Assembly (NCBI GenBank): GCA_948144175.1
Contig: CANXME010000394.1
Span: forward strand, 39,289 to 103,288
Direction: 5' to 3'
Origin: Closterium sp. NIES-65
Lineage: Eukaryota > Streptophyta > Zygnematophyceae > Desmidiales > Closteriaceae
Length of the DNA stretch: 64,000 nt
The notes under the pieces are model-generated. The model was not told the DNA's origin. It searched no databases and saw only the letters and a program-made list of their open reading frames with translations. Each line of letters starts with the position of its first letter. Position 1 is the stretch's first letter. The translations under genes were made by a program, and so were the position numbers. This document shows, piece after piece, positions 61,911 to 64,000 of the stretch.

Positions 61911-62710
61911 TTTAACCTCTTTCCATCACCCGCCCCATTCTCCCGCTTTCCATCACTCCGCCCCATTCTCCCGCTTTCCATCACTCCGCCCCATTCTCCC
62001 GCTTTCCATCACCCGTCTCCATTGTCCCGCTTTCCATCACCCCGCCCAATTCTCCCTCTTTCTATCACCCCTTCCCATTCTCCCTCTTTCCATCACCCCG
62101 CCCCATTCTCCTGCTTTCCATCACCCCGCCCCATTCTCCCGTCTTCCATCACCCCTCCCCATTATCCCTTTTTCCATCACCCCGCCCCATTCTCCCGCTT
62201 TCCATCACCCCGCCCCATTCTCCCGCTTTCAATTACCCCGTTCCATTCTCCCTCTTTCCATCACCCCGCCCCATTCTCCCTCTTTCCATCACCCCGCCCC
62301 ATTCTCCAGCTTTCTGTCACCCCGCCCATTCTCCCTCTTTCCATCACCCCGCCCCATTCTCCCTCTTTCCATCACCCCCACCCATTCTCCCGCTTTCCAT
62401 CACCCCGCCCCATTCTCTCTCTTTCCATCACCCTGCCCCATTCTCCCTCTTTCCATCACCCCGCCCCATTCTCCCACTTTCCATCACCCCGCGCCATTTA
62501 ACCTCTTTCCATCACCCGCCCCATTCTCCCGCTTTCCATCACTCCGCCCCATTCTCTCGCTTTCCATTACTCCGCCCCATTCTCCCGCTTTCCATCACCC
62601 GGCTCCATTGTCCCGCTTTCCATCACCCCGCCCAATTCTCCCTCTTTCTATCACCCCTTCCCATTCTCCCTCTTTCCATCACCCCGCCCCATTCTCCTGC
62701 TTTCCATCAC
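61911..62710 (+). repeat. 586-bp-spaced higher-order repeat near the right end
   Basis: The rare TTTAACCTCTTTCC unit begins at 61911 and 62497. Each is followed by a 27-bp CACCCGCCCC unit, CACTCCGCCCC units, CTCCATTGTCCCGC, a CTTTCTATCACC unit and CCCCTTCCCATTC. The spacing is 21 units minus 2 bp, fitting two shortened units. Confidence 0.8.
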
Positions 62711-64000
62711 CCCGCCCCATTCTCCCTCTTTCCATCACCCTGCCCCATTCTCCCTCTTTCCATTTCCCCGCCCCATTCTCCTGATTTCCATCACCCCGGC
62801 CCATTCTCCCTCTTTCCATCACCCCGCCCCATTCTCCTGCTTTCCATCACCCCGCTCCATTCTCCCGCTTTCCATCACCACGCCCAATTCTCCCGCTTTC
62901 CATCACCCCTCTCCATTCTCCCTCTTTCCATCTCCCCGCCCCATTCTCCTTCTTTCCATCAACCCATCCCATTCTCCCTCTTTCCGTCACCCAACCCCAT
63001 TCTCCCTGTTTCCATCACCTCGCCCCATTCTCCCTCTTTCCATCACCCCGCCCCATTCTTCCTGTTTCCATCACCTCGCCCCATTCTCTCGCTTTCCATC
63101 ACCCCTCCCTATTCTCCCTCTTTCCATCACCCCGCCCCATTCTCCCGCTTTCCATCACCCCGCCCCATTCTCCCTCTTTCCATCACCCCGCCCCATTCTC
63201 CCTCTTTCCATCACCCCGCCCCATTCTCCCGCCTTCCATCACCCCGCCCCATTCTCCCTCTTTCCATCACCCCGCTCCATTCTCCCGCTTTCCATCACCC
63301 CGCCCCATTCTTCCGCTTTCCATCACCCCGCTCCATTCTCCCGCTTTCCATCACCCCGCCCCATTCTCCCGCTTTCCATCACCCCGCCCCATTCTCCCTC
63401 TTTCCATCACCTCGCCCCATTCTCCCACTTTCCATCACCCCGTCCCATTCTCCCGCTTTCCATCACCACGCTCCATTCTCCCGCTTTCCATCACCCCGCC
63501 CAATTCTCCCTCTTTCCATCACCCCTCCCTATTCTCCCTCTTTCCATCACCCTGCCCCATTCTCCCGCTTTCCATCACCCCGCCCCATTCTCCCGCTTTC
63601 CATCACCCCGCCCCATTCTCCCGCTTTCCATCACCCCGCCCCATTCTCTCGCTTTCCATCACCCCGCCCAATTCTCCCTCTTTCCATCACCCCGCCCCGT
63701 TCTCCCGCTTTCCATCACCCCGCCCCGTTCTCCCGCTTACCATCACCCGCCCCATTCTCCCTCTTTCCATCACCCCGCCCCGTTCTCCCGCTTTCCATCA
63801 CCCCGCCCCGTTCTCCCGCTTTCCATCACCCCGCCCCATTCTCCCCCTTTCCATCACCCCGCCCCATTCTCCCCCCTTTCCATCCCCGCCCCATTCTCCC
63901 TCTTTCTATCAGCCCGCCCCCATTCTCCCTCTTTCCATCACCCCGCCCCATTCTCCCGCTTTCCATCACCCCGCCCCATTCTCCCGCTTTCCATCACCCC

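Larger units (their letters stand above)
56247..64000 (+). repeat. 28-bp satellite array, C-rich strand on + (right of island C)
   Basis: About 275 units in the same orientation as 41571-55639, mostly CCCGCTTT and CCCTCTTT subtypes with almost no CCCTCCTT. It is cut by the window end. Some segments match the far-left array rather than the neighbouring one: the GCCCGCTCCATTC unit at 59215 is also at about 1502, and the CGCCTTATTCTCCCG neighbourhood near 56775 and 57180 is also near 1727. Open frames here (for example 56098-59013 and 59699-61915) are repeat artefacts. Confidence 0.97.

Overview
The window is almost pure satellite DNA. About 62.7 of 64.0 kb (roughly 98%) is two unrelated tandem repeats, and I see no convincing gene. 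A C/G-asymmetric 28-bp repeat covers about 41.5 kb (about 1,480 units). A 30-bp repeat covers about 21.3 kb (about 709 units). Only three short islands, about 1.25 kb together, are not repeats: 19758-20306, 41475-41570 and 55640-56246. The lack of genes, the two satellite families, the nested higher-order repeats and the orientation switches suggest a eukaryotic heterochromatic block (centromeric, pericentromeric, subtelomeric or a knob). Nothing seen identifies the taxon.

Layout, left to right. (1) 1-5051: 28-mer, C-rich strand on +. (2) 5046-5057: a 12-bp perfect palindrome where the array flips. (3) 5052-19549: 28-mer, G-rich strand on +. (4) 19550-19757: a short block of 30-mer. (5) 19758-20306: unique island A. 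(6) 20307-20420: a short return of the G-rich 28-mer. (7) 20421-41474: the 30-mer core, about 21 kb. (8) 41475-41570: unique junction B. (9) 41571-55639: 28-mer, C-rich strand on +. (10) 55640-56246: unique island C. (11) 56247-64000: 28-mer, C-rich strand on +, running off the window. The 30-mer core therefore sits between 28-mer arms of opposite orientation, and the C-rich strand of each arm reads away from the core.

The very long open frames are consequences of unit length. The 28-mer has no stop in any frame of its C-rich strand, and because 28 leaves remainder 1 on division by 3, each reading frame cycles through all three phases. The 30-mer is a multiple of 3 and keeps two + frames and one - frame open. 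Neither is evidence of protein coding.

The most interesting signals are: the mirror-like 28/30/28 architecture with an abrupt palindromic inversion point; an 8-bp inverted repeat in every 30-mer unit whose 5-nt centre carries most of the common sequence variation; a 29-bp variant unit that marks the edges and internal block starts of the 30-mer core; a 304-bp direct repeat bracketing island A; and several large, nearly identical duplications (360 bp to 3.8 kb) that indicate recent unequal exchange. All coordinates and comparisons were read by eye. Array lengths also depend on assembly quality, which cannot be judged from the sequence alone.
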